Part shown: piece by piece, positions 27,192 to 36,681 of the stretch
Numbering within the stretch: position 1 is the first letter of the stretch
Layout of the letters: each line of letters opens with the position of its first letter
Origin: Bacteroidota bacterium
GTDB lineage: Bacteria; Bacteroidota; Bacteroidia; B-17B0; Aurantibacillaceae
Length of the DNA stretch: 64,000 nt
Reading direction: 5' to 3'
Assembly (NCBI GenBank): GCA_016702705.1
Contig: JADJDM010000014.1
Location: 1 to 64,000 of the forward strand
Position numbers and translations under genes: made by a program
The notes under the pieces: generated by a model
What the model saw: only the letters and a program-made list of their open reading frames with translations
Database searches by the model: none
What the model was told of the DNA's origin: nothing

Positions 27192-28017
27192 ATTGAATAT
27201 CCAAATCAGATAATTTCATTTTTTGCATTTCATCTTTGGTCAATTCTTTTTTCTTTAACTCTTTATCTAATTCTTCATTAGATGGAGTTTTTTGAGTGCT
27301 TTGTCCAGGAGGAATTTGCTTATTGTCATTTGAATTATTCCCTTTCTTTTTATAAGAATCATCATAATAGTTGTTGCCATAACCACCACCGTTGTTGTTT
27401 CCTCCTCCATAATAATCATCGTCGTCCCAATCATCATAACCTGGATTATTAATGGCAGCGTAGTTAAAATTGATTGCTTCCCAAGCTAAATATCGCGCTC
27501 TTTTTGAGTGATGCAATGCACCCAAATATTGCCCTTGGTTATATAAGAACTTTGCATATTGTTGATGGTTTACTGCGTTAGACAAAATTGGATTGTAAAT
27601 TCCATTCCATTGTGCTTGTTGTATTGCATTATGAATTATGTAAGCTGAATTACGAATCGCTTTCCTCGCTGTTTTTCTATAATTGTATCCGTAATAATTA
27701 CCATAATTGTTATTGTATCCATAATTATTTCCATATCCATAATTCGGACCTTGATAAATAGGAGGAGGGCCACCCCAATTAGATCCACCACCTACACCAA
27801 CATTTATCCACCATTTTTCGTTTCCTTTTGGTTTTGGATTTCCGTTATTGTTATTTCCATTATTGCCCTGATTTTGTTGGGGTGGTGGATTTTGATTGTT
27901 AAAGCTCGGTTTGGTTTTAGGTTGTTGTGGAGCTTGTATTACGTTTTGGGCATTTACCGCATTTGCGGCTAAAATTGCAATTCCCAAAATGATTGCAAAT
28001 TGTTTTATAGTTTTCAT
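27190..28017 (-). CDS. Secreted low-complexity Asn/Gly/Tyr-rich protein
   Basis: 275 residues from MKTIKQFAIILGIAILAANA, a clear signal peptide ending VNAQ; an in-frame start at 28071 lacks this fit. After a Pro/Gln/Asn-rich stretch come GYGNNYGYNNNYGNYYGYNY-type repeats, a compact helical part (RKAIRNSAYIIHNAIQQAQ, YAKFLYNQGQYLGALHHSKRARYLAWEAI), then YYGGGNNNGGGYGNN and a charged end (LDKELKKKELTKDEMQKM). The helical part looks like the only folded domain. Function unknown; probably periplasmic or surface associated. Confidence 0.72.
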   Translation of the reverse strand: MKTIKQFAIILGIAILAANAVNAQNVIQAPQQPKTKPSFNNQNPPPQQNQGNNGNNNNGNPKPKGNEKWWINVGVGGGSNWGGPPPIYQGPNYGYGNNYGYNNNYGNYYGYNYRKTARKAIRNSAYIIHNAIQQAQWNGIYNPILSNAVNHQQYAKFLYNQGQYLGALHHSKRARYLAWEAINFNYAAINNPGYDDWDDDDYYGGGNNNGGGYGNNYYDDSYKKKGNNSNDNKQIPPGQSTQKTPSNEELDKELKKKELTKDEMQKMKLSDLDIQ

Positions 28018-28154
28018 ATTAGTTGGTTTAAGCCTTATTGGCTGTAAACACGTTTTCAATAGCCGTGCCAAAGCATTGTAATTTGATCCTCACTTGGTAA
28101 GTGGTTGCTTTTTTTAAATAAGTGGTCAACTAAATCGAAATGAGTTTTTCGAAT

Positions 28155-30302
28155 TTAAATTTGATTTTGTGGCAAATACAAAAATACCCAATCAATAAAC
28201 TTTAAATCTGTTGGTTCTAATACAATTTTATCCGAAAAATCAGGTTTTTTATAAGTATAAATCGCAACTAAGTTTCTTACTTCGTCAGATATTGGCTCTT
28301 CATCTTCTTTTGTTCTAATAAAAATTGTGCTAATGAATTTGCCATCAATAAGTAAGGGACTGTTAAGTTCAACTTTAAACCAGCCTTTATATTCACCTAT
28401 TTTTTCTCTTTTACTTATTATTGTTTTTAATGGTAAGTGTGCCGCCATTTTTTTTGTATGCTTCCCGTAGGGTTGAATAAGAATAGTAGAGCCAACTAGT
28501 CGAGAATATTGATGGTAAATTCCTGCAAAGAAAAATTTTGGGTTAAGAAATTTCCTCATACTAAAATTATCCCATTCACCTTTAAATATGTCAATCCTAC
28601 TAATACAAACCTTAATAAAAAATATTGGGTAAGAGTAATAAATTAAAGCAATAAACAAATTCCAAGAAGCATAATCCTCACTTATATAATGAGCTGTATT
28701 AATATAAACTAAAATAATCAAAAGAAATAAGCCGCTACTAACAACAATTGCAATATTTTTTGTTTTTAAACCTATGTTCTCATCAAAGTGTTCCGAATTA
28801 TTGAGGCAGTTATTTGTTGCATGACTAATCCACCAAATTTCTAAACAAAGAATAAAAGTTGTAATGAATGTTGAACCAGTAAAATCATTAACCGCGAAAA
28901 AGTCGTATACTCCATGGGTTACACAAGCAACTACAAATCCTGCTAAAACAATAAGTATCTTGTTCTTTTTATAAAAATAATTTGCTAATACAAATGAGTA
29001 AGAAATAATTGTTGTAAGTCCAATATGCCCTAAACTTGTAAAAACTGCTCTTCCATAAATATTGCTTATAGAATAATTATTAAAATAAATGAAATCTTCA
29101 ATTACAGAAAAGGTAAGTGCGCTAATACCACCATAAAATAAATAATCAATAGGCTCCGTTACTCCTTTTGTAAAACGAATAATAATAAGTAGCGGAATTA
29201 GTTTAACTAATTCTTCTATTCCTCCAACAATACCAATATAGTAAAGTAATTGAGAAAGCATGTTTTCGCTTGATTCGTTAATGCCCAATTGCTGAGTGGT
29301 TTCATATAAGTAGGTAGATAAAAATGTTGTTACAATGCTAAGTATAAACGTTAAAATGATTCTTTTGGTTTTCTCTTTTTCAAAAGGATCAATGCTTAAT
29401 AGAAAAAAGTACCAGATAAATAAAATTAACAAAGCGCTAAAGGCTATAAATCTTGTAGTATGGTTAAATGTTCTTTCGATATCAAATCTAAGAAAGTCGA
29501 GGAAATAAAAATTATTAAATGCATATTCAGACTTAACATAATTAGGTAAATAGCCTTGAAGATATTTATTGTTATATAGTTCAGAAAGTCCTTTTTCATC
29601 ATCAAACTGATAGTAAATTTTACCTAGGCGATACGTTGCAAGTTCTACTGATCCTGAGTATTCTATTTCTTTTTTTAAGTGAATTATTTTCTCTCCAACA
29701 TCCTTACAAGCTAAGGAATAGAGAAAGTGCAAAAAAGGTTTTTTTCTATACTTTATTTTATCTAACAATTCCTCCGCTTCCTCTTGTTTATCATAGTAGA
29801 GGATTTTAGTTACAGCTGCGCCAAAATAACCTAAATCTTTGTCCTTGTCGTTTTTTGATGTGTCAGCAAGCGTTTCGTAATCATAACTACTATAATTACT
29901 TCTGCCTCTTAGTGGATGATATATGTCCTTAAAACCACCTTTGTCATCAGATAATTGCTTGAAGTAATGCAAAAAATAAACCGATTCGAAATCATATTTA
30001 TTCTTTAAAACCTTATTGTAGTATTGAAAGTATTTTAATTCATACAAGTCTTCATTTCTTATGTTTTCTAATTTATCATCAGGCTCAAACAATTCATTCT
30101 CTGGCTTAATCATGGAGATGTAAACTATAGCAATGATTGTAAATAAGAAAACGTAGAACATCCCAAATTCCACTTTTGGTTTCAGGAAAAAATCAGTGAA
30201 TTTTATCTTCTTTCTTTTGAGTTGCTTAAAAAGCGGGGAAATGAAAATCCAGCAAAGAGCAATAAGAATAAATATATTTAAGGCAACATATCCTGTGTTC
30301 AT
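28155..30302 (-). CDS. PrsW-family membrane protease-like protein with long N-terminal region
   Basis: 715 residues, larger than typical PrsW (about 220-400). After two N-terminal membrane segments comes a soluble stretch of about 220 residues with helical-repeat character, then a membrane domain with the PrsW signature: IVGGIEELVKLIPLL (the E-E-x-x-K), EPIDYLFYGGISALTFSVIEDFIYF and THGVYDFFAVNDF with the late His. PrsW enzymes cleave membrane-bound anti-sigma factors. The C-terminal 150 residues form another soluble part. The target is unknown; no anti-sigma gene is adjacent. Confidence 0.78.
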   Translation of the reverse strand: MNTGYVALNIFILIALCWIFISPLFKQLKRKKIKFTDFFLKPKVEFGMFYVFLFTIIAIVYISMIKPENELFEPDDKLENIRNEDLYELKYFQYYNKVLKNKYDFESVYFLHYFKQLSDDKGGFKDIYHPLRGRSNYSSYDYETLADTSKNDKDKDLGYFGAAVTKILYYDKQEEAEELLDKIKYRKKPFLHFLYSLACKDVGEKIIHLKKEIEYSGSVELATYRLGKIYYQFDDEKGLSELYNNKYLQGYLPNYVKSEYAFNNFYFLDFLRFDIERTFNHTTRFIAFSALLILFIWYFFLLSIDPFEKEKTKRIILTFILSIVTTFLSTYLYETTQQLGINESSENMLSQLLYYIGIVGGIEELVKLIPLLIIIRFTKGVTEPIDYLFYGGISALTFSVIEDFIYFNNYSISNIYGRAVFTSLGHIGLTTIISYSFVLANYFYKKNKILIVLAGFVVACVTHGVYDFFAVNDFTGSTFITTFILCLEIWWISHATNNCLNNSEHFDENIGLKTKNIAIVVSSGLFLLIILVYINTAHYISEDYASWNLFIALIYYSYPIFFIKVCISRIDIFKGEWDNFSMRKFLNPKFFFAGIYHQYSRLVGSTILIQPYGKHTKKMAAHLPLKTIISKREKIGEYKGWFKVELNSPLLIDGKFISTIFIRTKEDEEPISDEVRNLVAIYTYKKPDFSDKIVLEPTDLKFIDWVFLYLPQNQI

Positions 30303-30344
30303 GTGGGTTAAAAATATAAATTTTCTTTAATAGTCCCCTAAAAA

Positions 30345-30375
30345 TTTGAAAACTAGCTAAAACTCGATATATTTG
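30345..30375 (+). promoter_or_regulatory. Promoter TTTG-N19-TATATTTG for fur-family operon
   Basis: TTTG at 30345-30348, 19-bp spacer, TATATTTG at 30368-30375, nine bases before the ATG at 30385. An exact consensus layout that also supports 30385 over the upstream TTG at 30373 as the start. Confidence 0.75.
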
Positions 30376-30384
30376 GGATGTATT

Positions 30385-30867
30385 ATGGAAAAGGAAGATA
30401 TTCAAGAAACAGTAAAACAGATTTTTTCATCCTTCTTGGAAAAGAATGGACACAGAAAAACATCTGAGCGTTTTGCTATTTTAAACGAGATTTATTCTCA
30501 TGACGGGCATTTCGATATTGAGTCGTTATATGTTTTGATGAAGAATAAAAAGTACCGTGTGAGTAGAGCTACTTTATATAATACTATTGAAATTTTATTG
30601 GAATGTGGTTTAGTTACTAAACATCAGTTCGGTAAAAACCAAGCGCAGTTCGAACGTTCATACATGTTTAAACAACACGATCATTTAATTTGTTCAGATT
30701 GTGAAAAGGTTTTTGAATTTTGCGACCCACGTGTTCAGCAAATACAGCAAATGGCAGAGGATATTTTGAATTTTAATATTAACAGTCATTCATTAAACTT
30801 TTATGGAAGTTGCCGTGCTCTTTCAGAAACAGGAAAATGTAAACATCACACCGTAAATAAAAAATAA
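30385..30867 (+). CDS. Fur family transcriptional regulator
   Basis: 160 residues. Winged helix KTSERFAILNEIYSHDGHFDIESLY...VSRATLYNTIEILLECGLV (about residues 24-75), then HDHLICSDCEKVFEF (metal and zinc Cys pair CSDC) and a second Cys pair GSCRALSETGKC near the end. Could be Fur, PerR or Zur; sequence alone does not decide the metal. Start at ATG 30385, directly downstream of a consensus promoter. TAA overlaps the ATG of the STAS gene by one base. Confidence 0.9.
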   Translation: MEKEDIQETVKQIFSSFLEKNGHRKTSERFAILNEIYSHDGHFDIESLYVLMKNKKYRVSRATLYNTIEILLECGLVTKHQFGKNQAQFERSYMFKQHDHLICSDCEKVFEFCDPRVQQIQQMAEDILNFNINSHSLNFYGSCRALSETGKCKHHTVNKK

Positions 30868-31220
30868 TGTTATTCCACTATAAAATAGCCGTTCAAAAAG
30901 ATGTTCATGTGATTAACATGGAAGGTGAGCTAATTGAGAAAACACAGTCAGATCCGCTTCTTGAGGAAGTGAAAAAAGCATTGGAAGAAGGTTCAAAGAA
31001 ATTTGTACTCGACTTCACCAACTTGCGTTATATGAATAGCAGTGGCTTGGGTATATTAGTTAAGCTACTTACCAAAATTAGAAATGGTGGAGGCGAACTA
31101 GCAGCATGTAATCTGAATAAGAAAATGCAAGAGCTTTTAATTATTACTAAGCTTAACCAAATGTTTCATATTGCCGATACATTAGATAAAGCGATAGAAG
31201 AGTTATCTCAAGAAAATTAA
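30867..31220 (+). CDS. STAS domain anti-anti-sigma factor-like protein
   Basis: 117 residues. SpoIIAA-like fold: VHVINMEGELIEKT, KFVLDFTNLRYMNSSGLGILVKLL with the phosphorylatable Ser of NSSGLG (about residues 57-62), GGELAACNL and KMQELLIITKLNQMF. Such proteins switch partner anti-sigma kinases by Ser phosphorylation. No HATPase kinase gene is nearby. It is translationally coupled to the Fur-family gene (TAATG overlap) and followed 11 bp later by a dehydrogenase. Confidence 0.9.
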   Translation: MLFHYKIAVQKDVHVINMEGELIEKTQSDPLLEEVKKALEEGSKKFVLDFTNLRYMNSSGLGILVKLLTKIRNGGGELAACNLNKKMQELLIITKLNQMFHIADTLDKAIEELSQEN

Positions 31221-31230
31221 TTTACCAGAA

Positions 31231-32175
31231 ATGTCGGTAAAAATTCTGTTTATTGATTCCAATCACCCTAAAATGCATGAGATTCTTATTGAAAAAGGAA
31301 TTCAATGTGATTTATTTTGGGACAAACCGAAGGAGGAATTAATTTCAATTATTCCTAATTATGATGCCATTATCATTAGAAGTAAATTTTTAATTACAAA
31401 AGAAATAATTGATTCTGCCCCGCATTTAAAATGCATTGCCCGTGCCGGTGCTGGTATGGAAAACATTGATGTGGAATATGCAGAAAGTAAAGGAATAAAA
31501 TGTGTTCATGCTCCAGAAGGTAATATGGATGCAGTTGGCGAACATGCAATAGCCATGTTGCTTAGTTTGTTTAATAATATGAATCGCGCGGATGCTGAAG
31601 TAAGAAAAGGAAAATGGATTCGTGAAGGAAATCGTGGAGTTGAATTAATGGGTAAAACCGTTGGTATTATTGGCTTTGGAAACATGGGTTCTTCCTTTGC
31701 AAAACGATTAAGAGGTTTTGATTGCGAAATCTTAGCTTACGATAAATATAAAAAAGGTTTTGGTAATGAATATGTGAAAGAGAGTTCATTAAACGACTTA
31801 TTTGAAAAGGCTGATATTATTAGCTTGCACACACCTTTAACAGAAGAAACAAAGTACATGTTGAATGAAGCCTTTTTTAATTCATTCAAAAAACCAATTT
31901 ACGTTATTAATACAGCGCGGGGCAAATCCTTAAATACAGCTGATTTAGTAAAGTGTATGCAGTCAGGAAAAATTAAAGGTGCTTGTTTGGATGTGTTAGA
32001 ATACGAAGCAGTTTCTTTCGAAGATTTAGATGCAAGTAAATTGCCCGAACCATTTAAGTATTTAATAGCTTCTGATAAAGTTGTTCTTAGTCCACACATT
32101 GCTGGCTGGACGCATGAGTCGAATGAAAAGATAGCTATTACACTTGCTAATAAAGTAGCAGCGGTGTTTAGTTAA
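31231..32175 (+). CDS. D-2-hydroxyacid dehydrogenase (SerA-like)
   Basis: 314 residues, NAD-binding GKTVGIIGFGNMGSSFAKRL (about residues 142-161). Family signatures: ARAGAGMENID, LHTPLTEETKYMLN, VINTARGKSLNT with the catalytic Arg, and SPHIAGWTHES with the catalytic His. Length matches the short SerA-like enzymes without ACT domain. Either 3-phosphoglycerate dehydrogenase for serine synthesis or a general 2-oxoacid reductase. Last gene of the fur-STAS operon. Confidence 0.88.
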   Translation: MSVKILFIDSNHPKMHEILIEKGIQCDLFWDKPKEELISIIPNYDAIIIRSKFLITKEIIDSAPHLKCIARAGAGMENIDVEYAESKGIKCVHAPEGNMDAVGEHAIAMLLSLFNNMNRADAEVRKGKWIREGNRGVELMGKTVGIIGFGNMGSSFAKRLRGFDCEILAYDKYKKGFGNEYVKESSLNDLFEKADIISLHTPLTEETKYMLNEAFFNSFKKPIYVINTARGKSLNTADLVKCMQSGKIKGACLDVLEYEAVSFEDLDASKLPEPFKYLIASDKVVLSPHIAGWTHESNEKIAITLANKVAAVFS

Positions 32176-32176
32176 A

Positions 32177-32983
32177 CTATTTCGTTTTCATTCTCAATCT
32201 AATCTGTGTAATTACCTTTTTTGTGTAAAGTGGAAAATCTCCATCCATCATCCAGTTGTAATACGATGGTTCTTTTTCAAATACTTCTTCAACTGGTTTG
32301 TCTTTATGCTTTCCAAACGAAAAAACTTCTTGTCCTTTTGCATTAAAAACAATTCTGCCCATTAAGTCAGCATTGCGTGTACGAGCTGTTAGTTCGCTTA
32401 ATGAAGCAATATCGTTTTTTACTGGGTGGTATGTATTTCCTTTTGCATCAATCAGTTCAACATCTTTATAGCGCTCTAATTGTGCTAGAAAAACCTCGTA
32501 GGTTGCAATCACATCTGCTTCTGCACTGTGCGCATTTATGATTTGTTTATCGCAGTAAAACTTGTACGCTGCACTTAATGTACGTTGCTCCATTATATGG
32601 AAGATGTTTTGAACATCCACCAATCTTCTATTCTTTAAATCAAAATCAACACCTGCTCTTAAAAATTCTTCAGCCAATAGAGGAACATCAAATTTGTTTG
32701 AGTTGTATCCTGCAATATCGCAACCATCAATAAACTGATACAATTGACCAGCTACTGACTTAAATGTTGGGCTTTCAGCAATGTCCTTATCAAAAATGCC
32801 ATGAATGTTGCTCGACTCAACCGGAATAGGCATTTCTGGATTAATGCGCATCGTTTTACTTTCTTTATCGCCTTTTGGAAACAATTTAAGAATACTAATT
32901 TCTACTATTCTATCAGAAGCTACATTGATACCAGTTGTTTCTAAATCAATAAATACAAGCGGTTTGGTAAGGTTTAATTGCAT
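32177..32983 (-). CDS. DnaQ-like 3'-5' exonuclease with C-terminal DUF3820-like domain
   Basis: 268 residues. DEDDh exonuclease: FIDLETTGI (about residues 11-19), GYNSNKFDVPLL (about residues 93-104) and NAHSAEADVIATYEVF (about residues 150-165). The last 70 residues (EVFSFGKHKDKPVEEVF, PSYYNWMMDGDFP) form the small domain found fused to such nucleases. Resembles the epsilon proofreading subunit, but the extra domain argues for a repair nuclease. It is convergent with the dehydrogenase (1 bp apart) and follows ispH by 1 bp on the same strand. Confidence 0.88.
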   Translation of the reverse strand: MQLNLTKPLVFIDLETTGINVASDRIVEISILKLFPKGDKESKTMRINPEMPIPVESSNIHGIFDKDIAESPTFKSVAGQLYQFIDGCDIAGYNSNKFDVPLLAEEFLRAGVDFDLKNRRLVDVQNIFHIMEQRTLSAAYKFYCDKQIINAHSAEADVIATYEVFLAQLERYKDVELIDAKGNTYHPVKNDIASLSELTARTRNADLMGRIVFNAKGQEVFSFGKHKDKPVEEVFEKEPSYYNWMMDGDFPLYTKKVITQIRLRMKTK

Positions 32984-32984
32984 G

Positions 32985-34205
32985 TTAGTTTAATTGGCTA
33001 ATTATTTCATCTACACTTTTACTGCCTGGAAAAAAGCTAAGTACTTTATTCATTACTTTTTCTACTTCGGCATCGGGGCAAGAAGCACCGCTGGTTAAAA
33101 TGATTTTAACCTTTTCTTTTTGTGGAATGAAATTATTAGTGTGTACGTTTTTATGATTGGGATAATCGAAATGATGTATTTCGGTTTTGTCTTTTATTTC
33201 TTTTTCGGAAGAGATGAAGTAGGTGTGGAACTTCCGCTCTAACAATTCAACTAAATGCGAAGTGTTTGAACTGTTATAACCACCAACTACAATAGCAAGG
33301 TCTGCATCCGATTCTAATAAACCATAGGTTGCATCTTGGTTTTCGTTTGTAGCATAACACAAAGTATCACGGGTATCAGCAAAATGATTTTTTAAGTCGG
33401 CTTCATCGTATTTGTTAATCATTATTTGTTTAAAAAAATCAGCTATTTTCTGTGTTTCAGTTGCAAGTATGGTTGTTTGATTGATAACTCTCAAACGTTG
33501 TAAATCTGTTGCAGGATTGAATCCATCCGAACATTTTCCCTTAAATTCTTCTGCAAACAAGCTCATATCTTTTGCCCCTGTAATATAAGCTGCCAGCTTT
33601 TTAGATTCTTCTAAATCCTTCACAACAATTGCTTTGCTATATTGTTTGCTATGCGAAAAAGTAGCGCGTGTTTCCTCGTGATTGTTTTTTCCGTGAATGA
33701 TAATGGTGCATTCTTCTTTTCCAATTTGCTCTGCACGTTTCCAAACGCGCTCAACAAAGGGGCAAGTAGTATTGTATTTTTGAATTTCTATTCCTTTTTC
33801 AGTAAGTAATTTTTCAATTTCTAAAGTAGTACCAAAAGCAGGAATTAAAACAACATCCTCTTTTGTAATGTTATCAAATGGAATTAATTGTTGCCCGTAA
33901 GTATCTTGCAAAAATTTTACGCCAGCTTCTTCCAAATCCTTATTTACTTCAGGATTGTGAATCATTTGACTCAACAAATAAATATTCTTATTAGGATTTT
34001 CTGCAACTGCTTTAAACGAAATTTCAATGGCGTTTTCTACACCGTAACAAAATCCAAAATGGCGTGCAATATAAAATGCAACGGGACCAAAATCAATTAG
34101 AGTAGGAGAGAAGTCTTTTTTACGTGGGTCATTTACTTTTCTATTATTTTTAATAGCAGTAATAACTGGACTTCTATAAAATTCGGGTATATCAAAGGTT
34201 TTCAT
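32985..34205 (-). CDS. ispH: 4-hydroxy-3-methylbut-2-enyl diphosphate reductase (long form)
   Basis: 406 residues, the longer version found in Bacteroidota, cyanobacteria and plants. Last step of the MEP isoprenoid pathway, giving IPP and DMAPP. The three cluster Cys are visible in ARHFGFCYGVENA (about residue 53), NTTCPFVERVWKRAE and ILTSGASCPDAEVE. Also TRATFSHS and VVGGYNSSNTSHLVE. Two overlapping functions are not suggested. The exonuclease gene follows at 1 bp. Confidence 0.95.
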   Translation of the reverse strand: MKTFDIPEFYRSPVITAIKNNRKVNDPRKKDFSPTLIDFGPVAFYIARHFGFCYGVENAIEISFKAVAENPNKNIYLLSQMIHNPEVNKDLEEAGVKFLQDTYGQQLIPFDNITKEDVVLIPAFGTTLEIEKLLTEKGIEIQKYNTTCPFVERVWKRAEQIGKEECTIIIHGKNNHEETRATFSHSKQYSKAIVVKDLEESKKLAAYITGAKDMSLFAEEFKGKCSDGFNPATDLQRLRVINQTTILATETQKIADFFKQIMINKYDEADLKNHFADTRDTLCYATNENQDATYGLLESDADLAIVVGGYNSSNTSHLVELLERKFHTYFISSEKEIKDKTEIHHFDYPNHKNVHTNNFIPQKEKVKIILTSGASCPDAEVEKVMNKVLSFFPGSKSVDEIISQLN

Positions 34206-34268
34206 TCAAGCGTAAAATTACATAAAAAAAGCCTTGAATGAAAATGCTGTCTCAACAATATCTTTTCG

Positions 34269-34340
34269 ATGTCAGTTCGAGCGCAGTTGAGAACTAGACG
34301 TACCGAAATGTTCACTTCTCGACTGCGCTCGAACTGACAT
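34269..34340. repeat. REP-like long inverted repeat
   Basis: Arms ATGTCAGTTCGAGCGCAGTT (from 34269) and AACTGACAT-ended TTCTCGACTGCGCTCGAACT (from 34316) pair over about 25 bp with one G-T mismatch and a 22-base loop; outer GTCTCA/TGAGAC bases extend it. The core TTCGAGCGCAGTNGAGAA is a sequence I recognise as a widespread extragenic repeat in Bacteroidota. It lies between ispH and the DPP4 gene and may act as terminator for the latter. Confidence 0.8.
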
Positions 34341-34377
34341 ATTGATGAGACAACTTCCTATAAACCGTTAATCGTTT

Positions 34378-36552
34378 TTACAAATTCTCCTTCACAAACT
34401 TCAACATCTTAGTATATAAGTGCAAGCGAGTGTTGCCACCATAAATACCATGATTTTTGTTTGGGTAAATAAACTGCTCAAATGGAATATTGTTTTTAAC
34501 TAATTCTTTTGTCATTTCCATACTGTTTTGCAAATGCACGTTATCATCGGCACTACCGTGAATTAACAAATAATTTCCTTTAATTTTTTTAGTGAAGTTT
34601 ACAGGAGAATTTTCATCGTAACCACTTGCGTTTTCTTGTGGTGTACGCATAAAACGCTCGGTGTAGATATTATCATAGTTTCTCCAGTTTGTTACAGGGG
34701 CAACCGCAATAGTTGTTTTAAAATAATCTGCACCTTTTGTAATTAATAAAGAAGCAAGGTAACCTCCAAAACTCCATCCTTGGAATCCAATACGTGTTTT
34801 ATCAACGTATGACTGAGCTCCCAAATACTTAGCCACTTCAATTTGATCGATTGTTTCTAACTTACCTAATTGCTTGTAAGTACTGTGTCTAAAATCTCTT
34901 CCTCGTCCTAAAGTTCCTCTTCCATCAACACATACAACAATGTATCCTTGCTGAGAAAGCAATTGATGCCATGGGTAATCGTATGTTTCCCATTGGTTAT
35001 TACACTCGTTACTACCTGGTCCGCCATAAGCAAACATGTAAACTGGATATTTTTTAGAAGCATCAAAATTTGTTGGTTTCATCATCCAACCATTTAACTC
35101 AACATCTCCTTCGGTTTTGCATTTAAAGAATTCCTTTTTGGTTAAATCAAAAGCTTTCAATACTTGATTTAAGTTTTTGTTGTCTTCTAACACTTTTACT
35201 AATTTACCATCGCTGCTGTGTAACTCAGTAACACTAGGTGTATTTGCATCGCTCCAAGTACTTACGTAATAAGAGAAATTACTAGTGAACGTTGCATCTG
35301 TCGTTCCTTTTAAAGTAGATAGCTTCGTTTTCTTTTTACCATCTAAACTAATGCTATAAAGGTCTCTATCTGTTGCAGATACTTCAGTTGAAACATAGTA
35401 AAGCATTTTCTTTTTCTCATCAATTCCTTTAAAATCCATTACTTCCCAATTACCTTTTGTAATTTGGTTTATTAATTTTCCTTTAATATCATAATAGTAC
35501 AAGTGGTTGTAACCATCCATTTCGCTGCTCCAAATAAAGCCTTTGTTATTTGCTAAAAAACGTAAGTTGTCAGCAATATCAATGTATGTTTTAGCTTCTT
35601 CAGATAAAATTACTTTAGTGCTTCCATTTGTAGCATCAGCAAATAATAACTCCACTTTGTTTTGTAAACGATTCATGCGTTGAACAGATAATGTGTTTGC
35701 ATCAGTAGTCCAAATAATGCGTGGAATGTAGATGTCAGTTTCTTTTCCAATATCAACTGTAATTGTTTTTTCTGTTGTTAAATCATAAATATGAACGCTA
35801 ACAATTGAGTTTGCTTCGCCTGCTTTTGGGTATTTAAATTTGTATTGAGATGGGTAAAGACCATCGTAGATAGGCATTTCATATTCTTTTACTTTCGACT
35901 CATCAAATTTGATGTAAGCAATTTTAGTTCCAGTTGCATTCCAAGTAAAAGCTTCTGCTTTGCTAAATTCTTCTTCATACACCCAATCAGCCCAACCGTT
36001 TTTAATTTTGTTGTATTCGCCATCAGTAGTTAATTGCTTTTCGGTATTAGTACCTAAATCTTTTACAAAAAGATTATTATCTCTTACAAAAGCTACCTTA
36101 TTACCAATAGGTGCAATGGTTGCAAACATTTGTGGCCCGTTAGCTGAAAGCAATTGAAGTTTACGAGTTTTTAAATCGAACACATAATTGGTTGCTGTTC
36201 CCGAACGACGATAAATTAAAGCATAATCTTGAGGAAATACGATTTTTGATTCATCATCGCTAAAATAATAGTCTTCTGGAACAATGGCAGTTTTACCACC
36301 TTCAGGGACTAATTCCTCAGCTTTTACTATATTTCCTATAAGTTTACCCGAACTAAGTTCGTACTTATTAATGTTGTTAAGTGTATCAAATTGAGAGTAA
36401 CTAACTCCGTCTTTCATCGAGTTGAAACCGCCGAAATGGCTAGGTAAAAAGGTATATTCCTTCCAAATGTTTTCAATAGTAATTTGTTTCTTTTGAGCAT
36501 TAAGCCCTAAAAATCCCACTAATAAAAGGATTGTTGCGATGTTTTTAAGCAT
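34378..36552 (-). CDS. Prolyl peptidase S9B (dipeptidyl peptidase IV)
   Basis: 724 residues. Signal peptide MLKNIATILLLVGFLGLNA. Residues about 60-480 form the eight-bladed propeller (EEEFSKAEAFTWNATGTKIAYIKFDES, with the DPP4 double-Glu region, WADWVYEEEF). The alpha/beta-hydrolase domain has the Ser nucleophile in GWSFGGYLAS, Asp in HGSADDNVHLQN and His in NKNHGIYGG. Cuts X-Pro dipeptides from peptides in the periplasm. Stands alone between a REP hairpin and hpt. Confidence 0.94.
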   Translation of the reverse strand: MLKNIATILLLVGFLGLNAQKKQITIENIWKEYTFLPSHFGGFNSMKDGVSYSQFDTLNNINKYELSSGKLIGNIVKAEELVPEGGKTAIVPEDYYFSDDESKIVFPQDYALIYRRSGTATNYVFDLKTRKLQLLSANGPQMFATIAPIGNKVAFVRDNNLFVKDLGTNTEKQLTTDGEYNKIKNGWADWVYEEEFSKAEAFTWNATGTKIAYIKFDESKVKEYEMPIYDGLYPSQYKFKYPKAGEANSIVSVHIYDLTTEKTITVDIGKETDIYIPRIIWTTDANTLSVQRMNRLQNKVELLFADATNGSTKVILSEEAKTYIDIADNLRFLANNKGFIWSSEMDGYNHLYYYDIKGKLINQITKGNWEVMDFKGIDEKKKMLYYVSTEVSATDRDLYSISLDGKKKTKLSTLKGTTDATFTSNFSYYVSTWSDANTPSVTELHSSDGKLVKVLEDNKNLNQVLKAFDLTKKEFFKCKTEGDVELNGWMMKPTNFDASKKYPVYMFAYGGPGSNECNNQWETYDYPWHQLLSQQGYIVVCVDGRGTLGRGRDFRHSTYKQLGKLETIDQIEVAKYLGAQSYVDKTRIGFQGWSFGGYLASLLITKGADYFKTTIAVAPVTNWRNYDNIYTERFMRTPQENASGYDENSPVNFTKKIKGNYLLIHGSADDNVHLQNSMEMTKELVKNNIPFEQFIYPNKNHGIYGGNTRLHLYTKMLKFVKENL

Positions 36553-36660
36553 ACTTTTAGTTTATTTGCTGTGAAATTACATTATTTTACCTTCTTACTC
36601 AAAGCTTTTTTTACTAGTGGTTTATTTATAGTCTAAGTGGATATAAATCAAACAAATTGC

Positions 36661-36668
36661 TAACTTTG
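36661..36668 (+). promoter_or_regulatory. -7 box TAACTTTG upstream of hpt
   Basis: TAACTTTG fits TAnnTTTG and lies 13 bp before the ATG at 36682. No clear -33 TTTG at the right spacing. Confidence 0.5.
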
Positions 36669-36681
36669 CACCACTATTTTT

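Noticed and set aside
34206..34377. Small RNA gene at the long inverted repeat
   Set aside because: The sequence matches a dispersed REP-type hairpin; there is no promoter box next to it.
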